A DNA stretch of 64,000 nt from an uncultured Idiomarina sp. GTDB lineage: Bacteria > Pseudomonadota > Gammaproteobacteria > Enterobacterales > Alteromonadaceae. Where the stretch lies: NCBI GenBank assembly GCA_946885915.1, contig CAMPHF010000003.1, positions 62,001-126,000 on the forward strand, in the 5' to 3' direction. The notes below the pieces were generated by a model, which was given only the letters and a program-made list of their open reading frames with translations, ran no database searches and was not told where the DNA came from. Made by a program: the position numbers and the translations under genes. Position 1 is the first letter of the stretch, and every line of letters begins with the position of its first letter. Positions 1 to 7,971 of the stretch are shown one piece after another.

Positions 1-1
1 A

Positions 2-787
2 ATTGCGCTGGTGTTGTTTGACGAACTGCCTCCAGCCACAGTCACTCGCCTAATGGAATCTGGATTGTTAAAACGCAGCGAGGCCACTATGTATGCCGCC
101 GCAACTGCCGCAGAAGGTGAGTTTATGGCGCAATATGGCTTAACCATTAACTATGCCGATGCTATCACTGCGACAGGTCAAGCGCCTGCGTATGAGCGGT
201 TGTTAAACGACTTTAATTTGGCACTGAATGTGGCGCATACCGAGCAGGTCATTACGCAATGGTCTGCGCATTCCGCGCCGGATACACAGCTTTCCTTGCT
301 CCGAGCAAGCCCCGCCGATGTCGATGAAGCGATTGCTTGGCTAGAGACTGGGGCATTCGATAAAATCATGGTGACCGCCCTGCATGCGAGTACTTGGCAA
401 GCTAGCCAGCCACAGCAAGCAAATCCTCAACAGTTACAGGTGCCACTGCTTACCAAAGGTTACGACTTGGACGCGCAAACGCGAGCGCAACTGTTCGACT
501 TAATGCCAACGGTTCTGGCCGACTTGCTTCAGTGCGAACAAGGGTTTGGTGCACTCACTCAAGGCCGTGATCTTAACCAACAACCCGGCTTGCCCATAAC
601 TTTGCTGGTCGACGATTACCTCATTATCGTCGGCCAAGAACTGGTGAGCGTGATTGATAGCCGTGGTGATCTTTACGGTTTTAATCCGGACGATTTCAGT
701 GCGCTGCCCAACTCTCAGCCACCAACGCCGGTGCTGATTGAATCGGTGCGGCAATTGCAGCGCTTCGCTGATTTCGGTGCTCGTTAA
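2..787 (+). CDS. hypothetical protein, probably 5'-truncated by the window edge
   Basis: The reading frame is open from base 2, so the gene probably begins upstream; a GTG at 11 could be a start but no ribosome binding site can be seen. About 260 residues are visible, mostly helix-like and rich in Ala, Leu and Gln, with no signal peptide, membrane segment or catalytic motif that I recognise. It ends 104 bases before a tRNA gene. I do not recognise the family and give no function. Confidence 0.6.
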   Translation: MALVLFDELPPATVTRLMESGLLKRSEATMYAAATAAEGEFMAQYGLTINYADAITATGQAPAYERLLNDFNLALNVAHTEQVITQWSAHSAPDTQLSLLRASPADVDEAIAWLETGAFDKIMVTALHASTWQASQPQQANPQQLQVPLLTKGYDLDAQTRAQLFDLMPTVLADLLQCEQGFGALTQGRDLNQQPGLPITLLVDDYLIIVGQELVSVIDSRGDLYGFNPDDFSALPNSQPPTPVLIESVRQLQRFADFGAR

Positions 788-850
788 ATCCGCGGCTGGC
801 TGATTTATAAGCAGTTGATGGTTTAATTTGCATTTTAAGCGGCGAATCGC

Positions 851-878
851 TTGCGTAAGCAGCGTAATTCAGTAAGAT
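851..878 (+). promoter_or_regulatory. probable sigma-70 promoter of the tRNA-Pro gene
   Basis: TTGCGT at 851-856 and TAAGAT at 873-878 are separated by 16 bases, and the mature tRNA starts 13 bases after the -10 hexamer. The stretch after the -10 is GC-rich (CAGCCCTCGG), like the discriminators of stringently controlled stable-RNA promoters. The assignment is by inspection only. Confidence 0.5.
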
Positions 879-891
879 TACAGCCCTCGGT

Positions 892-968
892 CGGCGTGTA
901 GCGCAGCTTGGTAGCGCACTGTCATGGGGTGTCAGGGGTCGCTGGTTCAAATCCAGTCACGCCGACCA
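892..968 (+). tRNA. proL: tRNA-Pro(GGG), with encoded CCA
   Basis: The 77-base sequence folds as a cloverleaf. A 7-bp acceptor stem starts CGGCGTG and ends CACGCCG, followed by discriminator A and encoded CCA. The D arm contains AGCTTGGTA and the T loop is TTCAAAT. The anticodon loop reads ATGGGGT, giving anticodon GGG for proline CCC codons. The anticodon stem carries a T-T pair at positions 30-40, which is also present in the E. coli proL product. It stands alone, with a likely promoter just upstream. Confidence 0.95.
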
Positions 969-1136
969 ATTCTTTCCTTACTCATACCAATTTCCTGCAA
1001 TGTGAATAGTGGCAGCTTTAGGTGTCTTCCTAAGCCGCACTGGTGCCGTGAATTACCTCATAAAAACTTCTGCAGCTCGAGCATAATTGCTACACTCGTC
1101 GACAACAAATAACCACTGGGAAGATGGGATTACGGC

Positions 1137-1595
1137 ATGCTTGATGTCACTACTATTACGCCCATGCAAGCGACCGATGTTGACGCGCTGGTTGCGCTAG
1201 AACAAGCTCATTACGGTCAGGATGCCTATTCACCAACGTGGTTTCACCAATGTTTATTGCAATGGCCACAGTGGCAGTTTTGCGCGCGTCAACAGCAGCA
1301 GCCCTGTGGCTATTTGAGTGTTGCGCCCGGCGCCGAAGCTGGCCAACTTTGGTTAATGGCGTTGTTAGTGGCAGCCTCAGCGCGTGGCCAAGGGCTTGGC
1401 AAGCGGTTGCTGGCAACTTTGCTGGAACACGGCCGCCACTACGACATCCATTTAACCGTCGCACCCGACAATCGCAGTGCTATTGCACTCTATGAAAGCT
1501 ATGGTTTTCGGCTGAAACAACAGCTACCGAATGCACTCGGTATTGGCAATCACCGTTTACATATGCAGCGCTTAAAAGATATTGTTGAACCTTGA
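1137..1595 (+). CDS. GNAT-family N-acetyltransferase (RimI-like)
   Basis: This 152-residue protein has a single GNAT fold. The acetyl-CoA pyrophosphate-binding motif RGQGLGKRLL lies near residues 83-92. The C-terminal signature NRSAIALYESYGF is typical of RimI-type enzymes that acetylate protein N-termini or small amines. The substrate cannot be read from sequence. The ATG at 1137 is preceded by a GGAAGATGG-like ribosome binding site. It is followed by the palindromic promoter of the persulfide dioxygenase gene, so the two are probably transcribed separately. Confidence 0.8.
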   Translation: MLDVTTITPMQATDVDALVALEQAHYGQDAYSPTWFHQCLLQWPQWQFCARQQQQPCGYLSVAPGAEAGQLWLMALLVAASARGQGLGKRLLATLLEHGRHYDIHLTVAPDNRSAIALYESYGFRLKQQLPNALGIGNHRLHMQRLKDIVEP

Positions 1596-1602
1596 TGCGC
1601 AC

Positions 1603-1631
1603 TTGATATATTCTCGTTTGGAATATATATA
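1603..1631 (+). promoter_or_regulatory. palindromic operator overlapping the promoter of the persulfide dioxygenase gene
   Basis: ATATATTC at 1606-1613 and GAATATAT at 1621-1628 form a perfect 8-bp inverted repeat around a 7-base spacer. A candidate promoter, TTGATA at 1603-1608 and TATATA at 1626-1631 with 17 bases between, overlaps it, so a bound protein would block RNA polymerase. The layout resembles operators of sulfide/persulfide-responsive ArsR-family repressors (SqrR/BigR), for which an ATTC-spacer-GAAT core is known. No such regulator gene is present in the window. Confidence 0.5.
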
Positions 1632-1672
1632 TAACCACAATATTAATTACTATTTTGCAGGAGAGTAACGTC

Positions 1673-2545
1673 ATGTCGATGTCAATGCCGCAAGTTGAAG
1701 CTGTCCTCGATAGCGACAGTGAAACCTTTAGCTACGTGGTCTACGACCAGCCTAATGGTCATGCGGTGATTATTGATCCCGTACTCGATTTTGACTATAA
1801 ATCGGGCCGCACCACGACCGCATCGGCCGACAAATTATTGGCTATCGTTGCTCGCCATCAGTTACAAGTAGAATGGATTTTAGAAACTCATGCACATGCG
1901 GATCACTTAACCGCAGCCCCCTACTTACGCGATAAGTTAGGAGCCAAAATCGGCATTGGTGAGCACATCACAACGGTGCAAAAAGTATTCAAAGAAATTT
2001 TTAATCTCGAGAAAGAGTTTCTTCCGAACGGTGCGGAATTTGACCATCTTTTCAAAGATGGCGAAAACTTCAAAGTCGGCGCGTTATCGTTTCGAGTTAT
2101 GCACACGCCCGGCCATACGCCCGCCGATCTTGCTTATATCGTCAACGAGCAAGCCGCGTTTGTCGGCGATACCATGTTTATGCCAGATGTGGGAACTGCT
2201 CGCTGTGATTTTCCGGGCGGTAGCGCCAGTATACTGTTTGACTCTATTCAGAAGTTGCTAAGTTTGCCCACAACTACCCAAATCTTCATTTGTCACGATT
2301 ATCCTCCAACGGGACGTGACTATCGATTTCAAACAAGTGTGGATGAGCAACGCCAGCACAATATTCATGTGCATCAGGGTGTCGATAAAGCAAGTTTTAT
2401 TGCCAAACGCGAAGCCCGCGATAAAACCTTGGCCATGCCGCGCCTGATTCTACCGTCGATACAAGTGAATATCCGCGCTGGAGAAATGCCGCCTGCCGAA
2501 GCAGACGGTAAAGTCTATCTGAAAATCCCCCTCAATAAGCTGTAG
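1673..2545 (+). CDS. metallo-beta-lactamase-fold persulfide dioxygenase, ETHE1/Blh type
   Basis: The 290-residue protein belongs to the metallo-beta-lactamase fold. The metal motif HAHADH lies at residues 73-78, with further ligands in HTPGHT and VGDTMF, and a conserved CHDYPP near the C-terminal third. This pattern is that of ETHE1/Blh-type sulfur dioxygenases, which oxidise glutathione persulfide to sulfite plus glutathione. A glyoxalase II role is less likely. The ATG at 1673 is chosen because AGGAGAG lies just upstream; an in-frame TTG at 1655 has no such site. A palindrome over its promoter suggests repression relieved by sulfide or persulfide. It is convergent with hemH, 15 bases apart. 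Confidence 0.8.
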   Translation: MSMSMPQVEAVLDSDSETFSYVVYDQPNGHAVIIDPVLDFDYKSGRTTTASADKLLAIVARHQLQVEWILETHAHADHLTAAPYLRDKLGAKIGIGEHITTVQKVFKEIFNLEKEFLPNGAEFDHLFKDGENFKVGALSFRVMHTPGHTPADLAYIVNEQAAFVGDTMFMPDVGTARCDFPGGSASILFDSIQKLLSLPTTTQIFICHDYPPTGRDYRFQTSVDEQRQHNIHVHQGVDKASFIAKREARDKTLAMPRLILPSIQVNIRAGEMPPAEADGKVYLKIPLNKL

Positions 2546-2560
2546 CAACACAGCCTGGCG

Positions 2561-3649
2561 CTAGTCGCTCGCACCCAGTGCGAGCGCTTGTTTGGCCCGT
2601 GTCTCTATATCTTGCGCCCGCGCTACTGGTAGCCATTGTTGTAATTGCGGGGTCAATAACTGGGTTAACGCATCAATATGCGCGGGGCTATCATTCAACG
2701 CCGGAATATAGGCAAATTTTTCACCGCCAGCTTCAAGGAAATAATCGCGGTTCTCTTCCCCTATTTCCTCAATCGTTTCTAAGCAATCCGCGGCAAAACC
2801 TGGGCAAAATACTTGCAGAGATTTCACGCCTTGTCCGGGCAGTTGTTTCATCGTCTCGTCGGTATAAGGCTTTAGCCACTCCTCTCGCCCAAACCGCGAT
2901 TGGAATGTGGTGAGGTATTCATCGGCTCCTAACCCTAACCGTTCGGCGATAAGCCGCGATGTTTTGTGGCATTGGCAATGATAAGGGTCACCTTGTTTTA
3001 AATAACGCAACGGCACACCATGATAAGAAAACATGAGCTTATCCGCTCGCCCATTGGTTTCCCAGAAGTGTTCGATATGCTGCGCAGCGGCTTCTACGAA
3101 CGGTGGAAAATCATGATAATGGGTCATGAAGCGCAGTTCAGGCAACCACCGACGGCGCACAAAATCTTGACTGATCTTATCGAAGGTAGAAGCTGTGGTT
3201 GACGCTGAGTACTGTGGATACAGCGGCAGTACGACTAATTTGCGCACTCCTTGTTGCAGCATACTCTCGAGTACACTTGGAATACTCGGGTTGCCATAAC
3301 GCATCGCGAATTCAACCACGACATCTTGGCCAAACTTTTGCTGCAGTTGCACCCGTACAGCATTGGCTTGTGCTTGGGTATAAGTCAGCAATGGTGAACC
3401 CTCCGCAGTCCAAACCGTGCGATAGGCGGCGGCTGAACGACGCGGACGTACCCGCAAAATAATGCCATGCAAGATCACCCGCCACAGCAAACGCGGAAAT
3501 TCAACCACCCGGGGATCGGCGAGGAACTCACCTAAGTACGTGCGTAACGCACTAGTAGTGGGCGCATCGGGGGTACCCAAATTGGTGAGTAAAACACCTA
3601 TTTTATCTGCTTGCCGATGCGTGAACGTTGGACTTCCTTGATACTTCAT
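2561..3649 (-). CDS. hemH: ferrochelatase
   Basis: This 362-residue enzyme inserts Fe2+ into protoporphyrin IX, the last step of protoheme synthesis, at the inner membrane surface. The N-terminal VLLTNLGTPDAP, the catalytic-histidine motif FSYHGVP and the C-terminal CPGFAADCLETIEEI with its conserved glutamates are all present. It is somewhat longer than common 320-340-residue bacterial forms. The ATG at 3649 gives the start MKYQGSP; an upstream in-frame extension would overlap the preceding gene. It lies 16 bases after the preceding minus-strand gene and is probably the last gene of that unit, an unusual neighbour for a sensory cluster. Confidence 0.93.
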   Translation of the reverse strand: MKYQGSPTFTHRQADKIGVLLTNLGTPDAPTTSALRTYLGEFLADPRVVEFPRLLWRVILHGIILRVRPRRSAAAYRTVWTAEGSPLLTYTQAQANAVRVQLQQKFGQDVVVEFAMRYGNPSIPSVLESMLQQGVRKLVVLPLYPQYSASTTASTFDKISQDFVRRRWLPELRFMTHYHDFPPFVEAAAQHIEHFWETNGRADKLMFSYHGVPLRYLKQGDPYHCQCHKTSRLIAERLGLGADEYLTTFQSRFGREEWLKPYTDETMKQLPGQGVKSLQVFCPGFAADCLETIEEIGEENRDYFLEAGGEKFAYIPALNDSPAHIDALTQLLTPQLQQWLPVARAQDIETRAKQALALGASD

Positions 3650-3665
3650 TGGCCTTGAACTCTTT

Positions 3666-4550
3666 TTATTGACCCGGTTGATACCACCAGAGCGCAGCAA
3701 CAGGAGGCTCACTCAATGACCAACCGGGATCGGTTAACTGAAAAATACGACGTTGAGCTAGTTGTGAGCGGCGTAAATCCTCGCCGTGAAATTGTTCAAG
3801 CAAAGCTTGGAACTCACCGCTTTCGTATAACATTGTTAGACCACGTTCGATACGCTGCGCTAAGGCTTCTTGATCACGATGGACGTAGAAGAAATCGGCA
3901 AGAGGATAGTAAAGCGCGACGTCGGGCACAATAGCAAACTGCGTTAAATCTAATTTCAACACGCCCACTTCGCGCCACAGTTCAATTGCAGATCGGCTGT
4001 AAAAATCGAACGCGCCGGTGCTCAACTGTTGATACAACTCCTGACTCGTTTGCGCTACAGCAACATGTGCAAAATTGGCACGAATAATACTCAAGTCAAC
4101 CCAGTCCTCACCAAAACCGGTGGTTAAGGTACGCAGTGGCGAACCACCCAGCAGATGAGCTCGAATGCTCTCAACCCGCTCTGGCCGGCTCAGCATCAGC
4201 CGCCAACCAAGTAGCCCGCGCCGAATAGGAATAAAAATAGGGCGAAGTTGCGGGTGTTGCCAATGCCCAGAAGCGAGTACCCCAACATCTATGGCCCCAT
4301 CTTTAGCAAGCTCATGAATAATCCGAGACGACGTCATTTGCAGCGGAAACCTTGCAACGACCAGCTCACCCTCGGTTGCGGTGGCTGCCAACGCCGCCTG
4401 CAATAGCTGCTGAGGATAATCCTGCTCGGCAGGTAAATCGATATGCAGTGGATTGATAACAATCGTTTTGGCCGTCAACGCTGGTGCTGGTGCTGCCCAC
4501 ACCAGCAACAAGGTCACCAACAACCACCAACGTAAGGTTCCCGAGAGCAA
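3666..4550 (-). CDS. periplasmic solute-binding-like protein
   Basis: The 294-residue protein begins with a signal peptide (LLVTLLLVWAAPAPALT). It continues as a type 2 periplasmic binding fold resembling SBP_bac_3 proteins: alternating beta/alpha blocks, with YPLADFFYVHRD and a final helix RIERGLTMLYESGEF, a usual ending for the family. No permease or ATPase lies nearby, so a sensory rather than transport role is inferred. The start is a TTG one base after the upstream stop codon, with GGAG about ten bases before it, so translation is probably coupled to the upstream gene. The ligand is unknown. Confidence 0.7.
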   Translation of the reverse strand: MLSGTLRWWLLVTLLLVWAAPAPALTAKTIVINPLHIDLPAEQDYPQQLLQAALAATATEGELVVARFPLQMTSSRIIHELAKDGAIDVGVLASGHWQHPQLRPIFIPIRRGLLGWRLMLSRPERVESIRAHLLGGSPLRTLTTGFGEDWVDLSIIRANFAHVAVAQTSQELYQQLSTGAFDFYSRSAIELWREVGVLKLDLTQFAIVPDVALYYPLADFFYVHRDQEALAQRIERGLTMLYESGEFQALLEQFHGEDLRRSQLAQRRIFQLTDPGWSLSEPPVAALWWYQPGQ

Positions 4551-4551
4551 C

Positions 4552-5835
4552 TTATTCGCGCTCCAACAATATGGATAGCGGAACGGTCACACCCGATAAT
4601 AGCGTTTCCACATCTAATCCTAAGGTTATGGCACCTATTGCATCGCCTTCTGGCGAACGCACCACGCGCGTCCATTGGGCTTGAAAACTCTGCGTAGATG
4701 CATCGTAAACTATATCGTCCAAGAAACTATCACTCATAGCACTGGGCTTATTGTCTTGCGCTACGCCTATCGTCTGCTGAAACTTCACTTCGTCGGCCTG
4801 ATTAAAGTCACTAGGAACCCGGCTAAATGCAACATTAGCGCCCTGCCTATCAAACACTAATATCTCGTTCACGCCGTCATCGGTCGCTAGCGCCAGTTGT
4901 GCGAGCGAACGACTGAGCGGTCGACTTAAATAATCGGCGATGAGGGTGTAAGCCCCACTTTTATATTCGGCTTGCCAAGTCTCATCGATGGTTGGTAGCG
5001 CTATTTCGTCATATTCTGTGGTGATTTGCTGTAGTTCCGACAGAATCGTTGTTTGCGTCAATAGCATCTCGAAATAAGCCGCAGCGCGTTGTTGTAAATG
5101 GCGCTTTTCCACCTCGGATAATTGTACCGTCAGCCGCTGACAGTGGCCTAAACCTTGGTTAAAGTCACGGAGGAAATTGGGACGTTGTTGCAAAAAATCA
5201 TGACGAAAATACACACCCAGCTGGGCATAGCGTAAAAACTGCATACGAATTGCTGCAGCGGGCTGATATATTGCCACACTTGCAAGTGCACGTTGGTCCG
5301 CGACCAGTGCATCCACCCGCCGGGCTGCTAATAACTGGGTTAGCTGTTCAATGCTATTGGCTTCAGCAATTTGACTCACCCGACCTTGCAACCACTCGCT
5401 TTCACTACTGCCACGCAATACACCAATCCGAAAATCTCGCAGCAAACGTACATCCGGTAAGGGTTCTGTGCCGAGCGATACTAAAAACCATTTCTCTAGT
5501 GCCAGCGGAGCAGATAGGCGTGCATAGCCATCGCTTTGTTGATTTTTGACCGCACTAAAATAACCATCGGCCGCACCTTGACGAACGTCGTATTCCGCAC
5601 GTTTGGTGGGGACCACATCAATTTGATAACTCACGTTGTATTGATTCAACGCACAATTTAACGTCGCGACCGACACCCCACTGAGTTTTCCTTCAATGAG
5701 CACTTGGTAAGGGGGTAATTCCGAGGTGCGTAAACGTAATTCAGCGGGCGCGACTTGGGCAGTCGCAAGCCCTACCGGAGCCAAGCATAGCAGGCTCCAA
5801 TAGATCCTGAGCAGACAACCTCGATAGCTTTGCAT
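4552..5835 (-). CDS. periplasmic protein with a substrate-binding domain followed by a Cache/PDC-like domain
   Basis: The 427-residue protein has a signal peptide (WSLLCLAPVGLATAQ) and an SBP_bac_3-like region at about residues 30-240 (LRLRTSELPPYQ to FNQGLGHCQ). A helical linker leads to a C-terminal segment at about 275-415 that resembles a Cache/PDC sensor domain: EILVFDRQGANVAFS, then a long loop, then GDAIGAITLGLDVETLL. No membrane anchor follows, so it should be soluble and periplasmic, which is odd for a Cache domain. The ATG at 5835 is preceded by GAGGGA seven bases upstream. It sits between a hybrid kinase and a second binding protein. The domain calls are by eye. Confidence 0.6.
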   Translation of the reverse strand: MQSYRGCLLRIYWSLLCLAPVGLATAQVAPAELRLRTSELPPYQVLIEGKLSGVSVATLNCALNQYNVSYQIDVVPTKRAEYDVRQGAADGYFSAVKNQQSDGYARLSAPLALEKWFLVSLGTEPLPDVRLLRDFRIGVLRGSSESEWLQGRVSQIAEANSIEQLTQLLAARRVDALVADQRALASVAIYQPAAAIRMQFLRYAQLGVYFRHDFLQQRPNFLRDFNQGLGHCQRLTVQLSEVEKRHLQQRAAAYFEMLLTQTTILSELQQITTEYDEIALPTIDETWQAEYKSGAYTLIADYLSRPLSRSLAQLALATDDGVNEILVFDRQGANVAFSRVPSDFNQADEVKFQQTIGVAQDNKPSAMSDSFLDDIVYDASTQSFQAQWTRVVRSPEGDAIGAITLGLDVETLLSGVTVPLSILLERE

Positions 5836-5928
5836 GAACGTTCCCTCGCGACGGCAAACTGCCAACCTCAACTCTGCTAAGCATAGCTGAAAGCAGATAA
5901 AATAGCTGGGCTGTTTGTTGCGTTTTAG

Positions 5929-7971
5929 TTAAAACTTGCCAAGCGCTTGCCATGCCCGCTGCAACGCAGTTTCAATGTGCTCAAAGAGGAATGGCTTGGT
6001 AATATAGTCGTTCATTCCTGCTTGCTGGCTGCGCGCTCGCGTTTCACTAAACGCATTCGCGGTAAGCGCGATAATTTGCGGTTGGGTAATACTCAGCTGC
6101 CTGATCATTTGAGTTAACTCTAAGCCATCTATTTCCGGCAAATGAATATCCATAAAGACCACATCATAATTTTGTTGTTGCAAACATTTGATTACGTCTT
6201 GGGCACGCTGGCACTGCTCAAATGGCACGCCAATATCTCTTAACATGGCGGCAATAATGACTTGATTCACCTCACTATCATCAACCACCAGCACCCGACT
6301 ATTGGCGGGCACCTGAATGCCAAGTTTAAGCGTACCAAGCATATTGGTTGAGGTGGCGGCTTGTCGCGGCAACGGCGTTGCTGGAATGCTCGATGCAGGA
6401 ATGGCTGGCGCCGGATTGGTCGCAGCTGGTGTCGCCATCGGGCTTCGCACGGGTTCAGCGGCGACCGTCACTGGAATCACAACGCGAAACAGACTTCCCT
6501 TACCGAACTTACTTTGCACATCAATGTGGCCGCCAAGTAATTCCACCAGACTTTTTACAATCGCTAAGCCCAAGCCAGACCCGGAACGACGTCGATTTAA
6601 ATCAGACTCCTCTTGCTCAAACATCTGCCAGATCCGGCGCGTATTGCGAATACCGATACCTGAATCCTGTACCACTAGTTGTAATTCACCGACGGTTTCT
6701 CGAGTTCCAAGATCCGGGCGTAATTGCCAATCTAAGCGCACCGAAATATAACCGGTATCGGTAAATTTAATAGCATTACTGACCAGGTTAGTAGCAATTT
6801 GAACCAATCGCGCATGATCCGTCCAAACCCTTGCCGGTAGTGCATCATTCAGCCATACCTGAAATTCCAGTTCTTTATTAGCGATAATATCGCCAAATAA
6901 TTGTTGGATGTGCTGCACTAATTGACGAGGGTCTTCGGCACGCCGAACCATGCGCAGCTTACCCTCTTCCGCACCGGTTAAATCAAGCACGTCGTTTAAG
7001 GTGTTCAGTAGATAGTCGCCACTGCGCTTAATGGTTTGCAGCAGCTCACGCTGCTTGGTATCAAGCGGTGTCTGCTCAAGCATATTGGTAATACCCAAAA
7101 TGCCATGTAGCGGTGTCCGAATCTCATGGCTAATATTGGCCAGGAACAAATTCTTTGCTTGTGCGGCGCGGCGCGCCTCTATCTCGGCTTCTTTCTGTAG
7201 CGAAATGTCGGTTAGAGTACTGACAAACTTCAACGCACGACCATTTTCATCACGTTCAGTAACCCGCCCACGATCTAAAACATAAATATAGCGGTCGGTT
7301 TCGGTGCGCAGCCGATGAATGCTTTCATAAAATTCCACGTCCCCTTGCAGGTGCTCGTGTAGACGCTGGTTAAACTGCTGAAAATCATCCGGATGCAAGC
7401 GGCTGACGACCTGATTTAAGCCACTGCGCAGTGGCAGTTGCGCTAAGCCCAAAAGTTCTAACCAGCGCGGATTCACATTTAACCGATCCGTTTGTGGCGC
7501 CCAATTCCAAATCCCAACGCGAGTTCCCTCGAGTACCAACGCCAGCCGATGACGCTCTTCATCAAGCGCCAGTTCAAGCTGCTTACGCTCGGTAATATCA
7601 ATAATGTAACCAAATAGATACTCCACTTGGCCAGTTTCATCACGTTGCATGATGGTGGTATCAGACACCCAAATCACTTCACCATCAGCGCGCAGCAGCC
7701 GATAATCTTCGTGGGTAAAGCTATGTGGTTGAGTCGGATCGTGCAACGCTGACTCAATCTCTTCGCACATACGCTGATAATCATCAGGGTGAACCAGACG
7801 TTCATAAGTCAGGCCAAAACGTTCAAAGTTTTGTTTGGTGATCCCGAGCAAACGCACCACATTTTCAGTCACGTACAATACTGGCCAACCCGGACTTATT
7901 TCCCAAACAAACACGGAAATCAGGCCACTGGCAGATAGTAGTGCTTCGAAATCGCGGTCTTTTATGGCCAC
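5929..7971 (-). CDS. cytoplasmic hybrid histidine kinase, PAS-PAS-HisKA-HATPase-REC
   Basis: The 680-residue sensor kinase starts directly in a PAS domain (about 12-128) followed by a second PAS/PAC (about 140-258, each ending in DITER/DISLQ-like signatures). HisKA carries the phospho-accepting His282 in NISHEIRTP. The HATPase domain has Asn399, DSGIG at 436-440 and GSGLGL at 464-469. A Pro/Ala-rich linker leads to a receiver domain at 555-675 with Asp564/565, phosphoacceptor Asp608, Thr637 and Lys659. There is no transmembrane segment, so it senses an internal signal or receives one from a partner. The GTG start at 7971 overlaps the stop of the upstream lipase gene by ten bases. No output response regulator is adjacent. 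Confidence 0.9.
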   Translation of the reverse strand: MAIKDRDFEALLSASGLISVFVWEISPGWPVLYVTENVVRLLGITKQNFERFGLTYERLVHPDDYQRMCEEIESALHDPTQPHSFTHEDYRLLRADGEVIWVSDTTIMQRDETGQVEYLFGYIIDITERKQLELALDEERHRLALVLEGTRVGIWNWAPQTDRLNVNPRWLELLGLAQLPLRSGLNQVVSRLHPDDFQQFNQRLHEHLQGDVEFYESIHRLRTETDRYIYVLDRGRVTERDENGRALKFVSTLTDISLQKEAEIEARRAAQAKNLFLANISHEIRTPLHGILGITNMLEQTPLDTKQRELLQTIKRSGDYLLNTLNDVLDLTGAEEGKLRMVRRAEDPRQLVQHIQQLFGDIIANKELEFQVWLNDALPARVWTDHARLVQIATNLVSNAIKFTDTGYISVRLDWQLRPDLGTRETVGELQLVVQDSGIGIRNTRRIWQMFEQEESDLNRRRSGSGLGLAIVKSLVELLGGHIDVQSKFGKGSLFRVVIPVTVAAEPVRSPMATPAATNPAPAIPASSIPATPLPRQAATSTNMLGTLKLGIQVPANSRVLVVDDSEVNQVIIAAMLRDIGVPFEQCQRAQDVIKCLQQQNYDVVFMDIHLPEIDGLELTQMIRQLSITQPQIIALTANAFSETRARSQQAGMNDYITKPFLFEHIETALQRAWQALGKF

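Noticed and set aside
917..935. Defective anticodon stem in tRNA-Pro
   Set aside because: The T-T pair is also present in E. coli proL, so it is a normal trait of this isoacceptor.
6317..6764. Two overlapping open frames antisense to the hybrid kinase gene
   Set aside because: They overlap one another and a clear kinase and linker coding region, and give no recognisable protein features.
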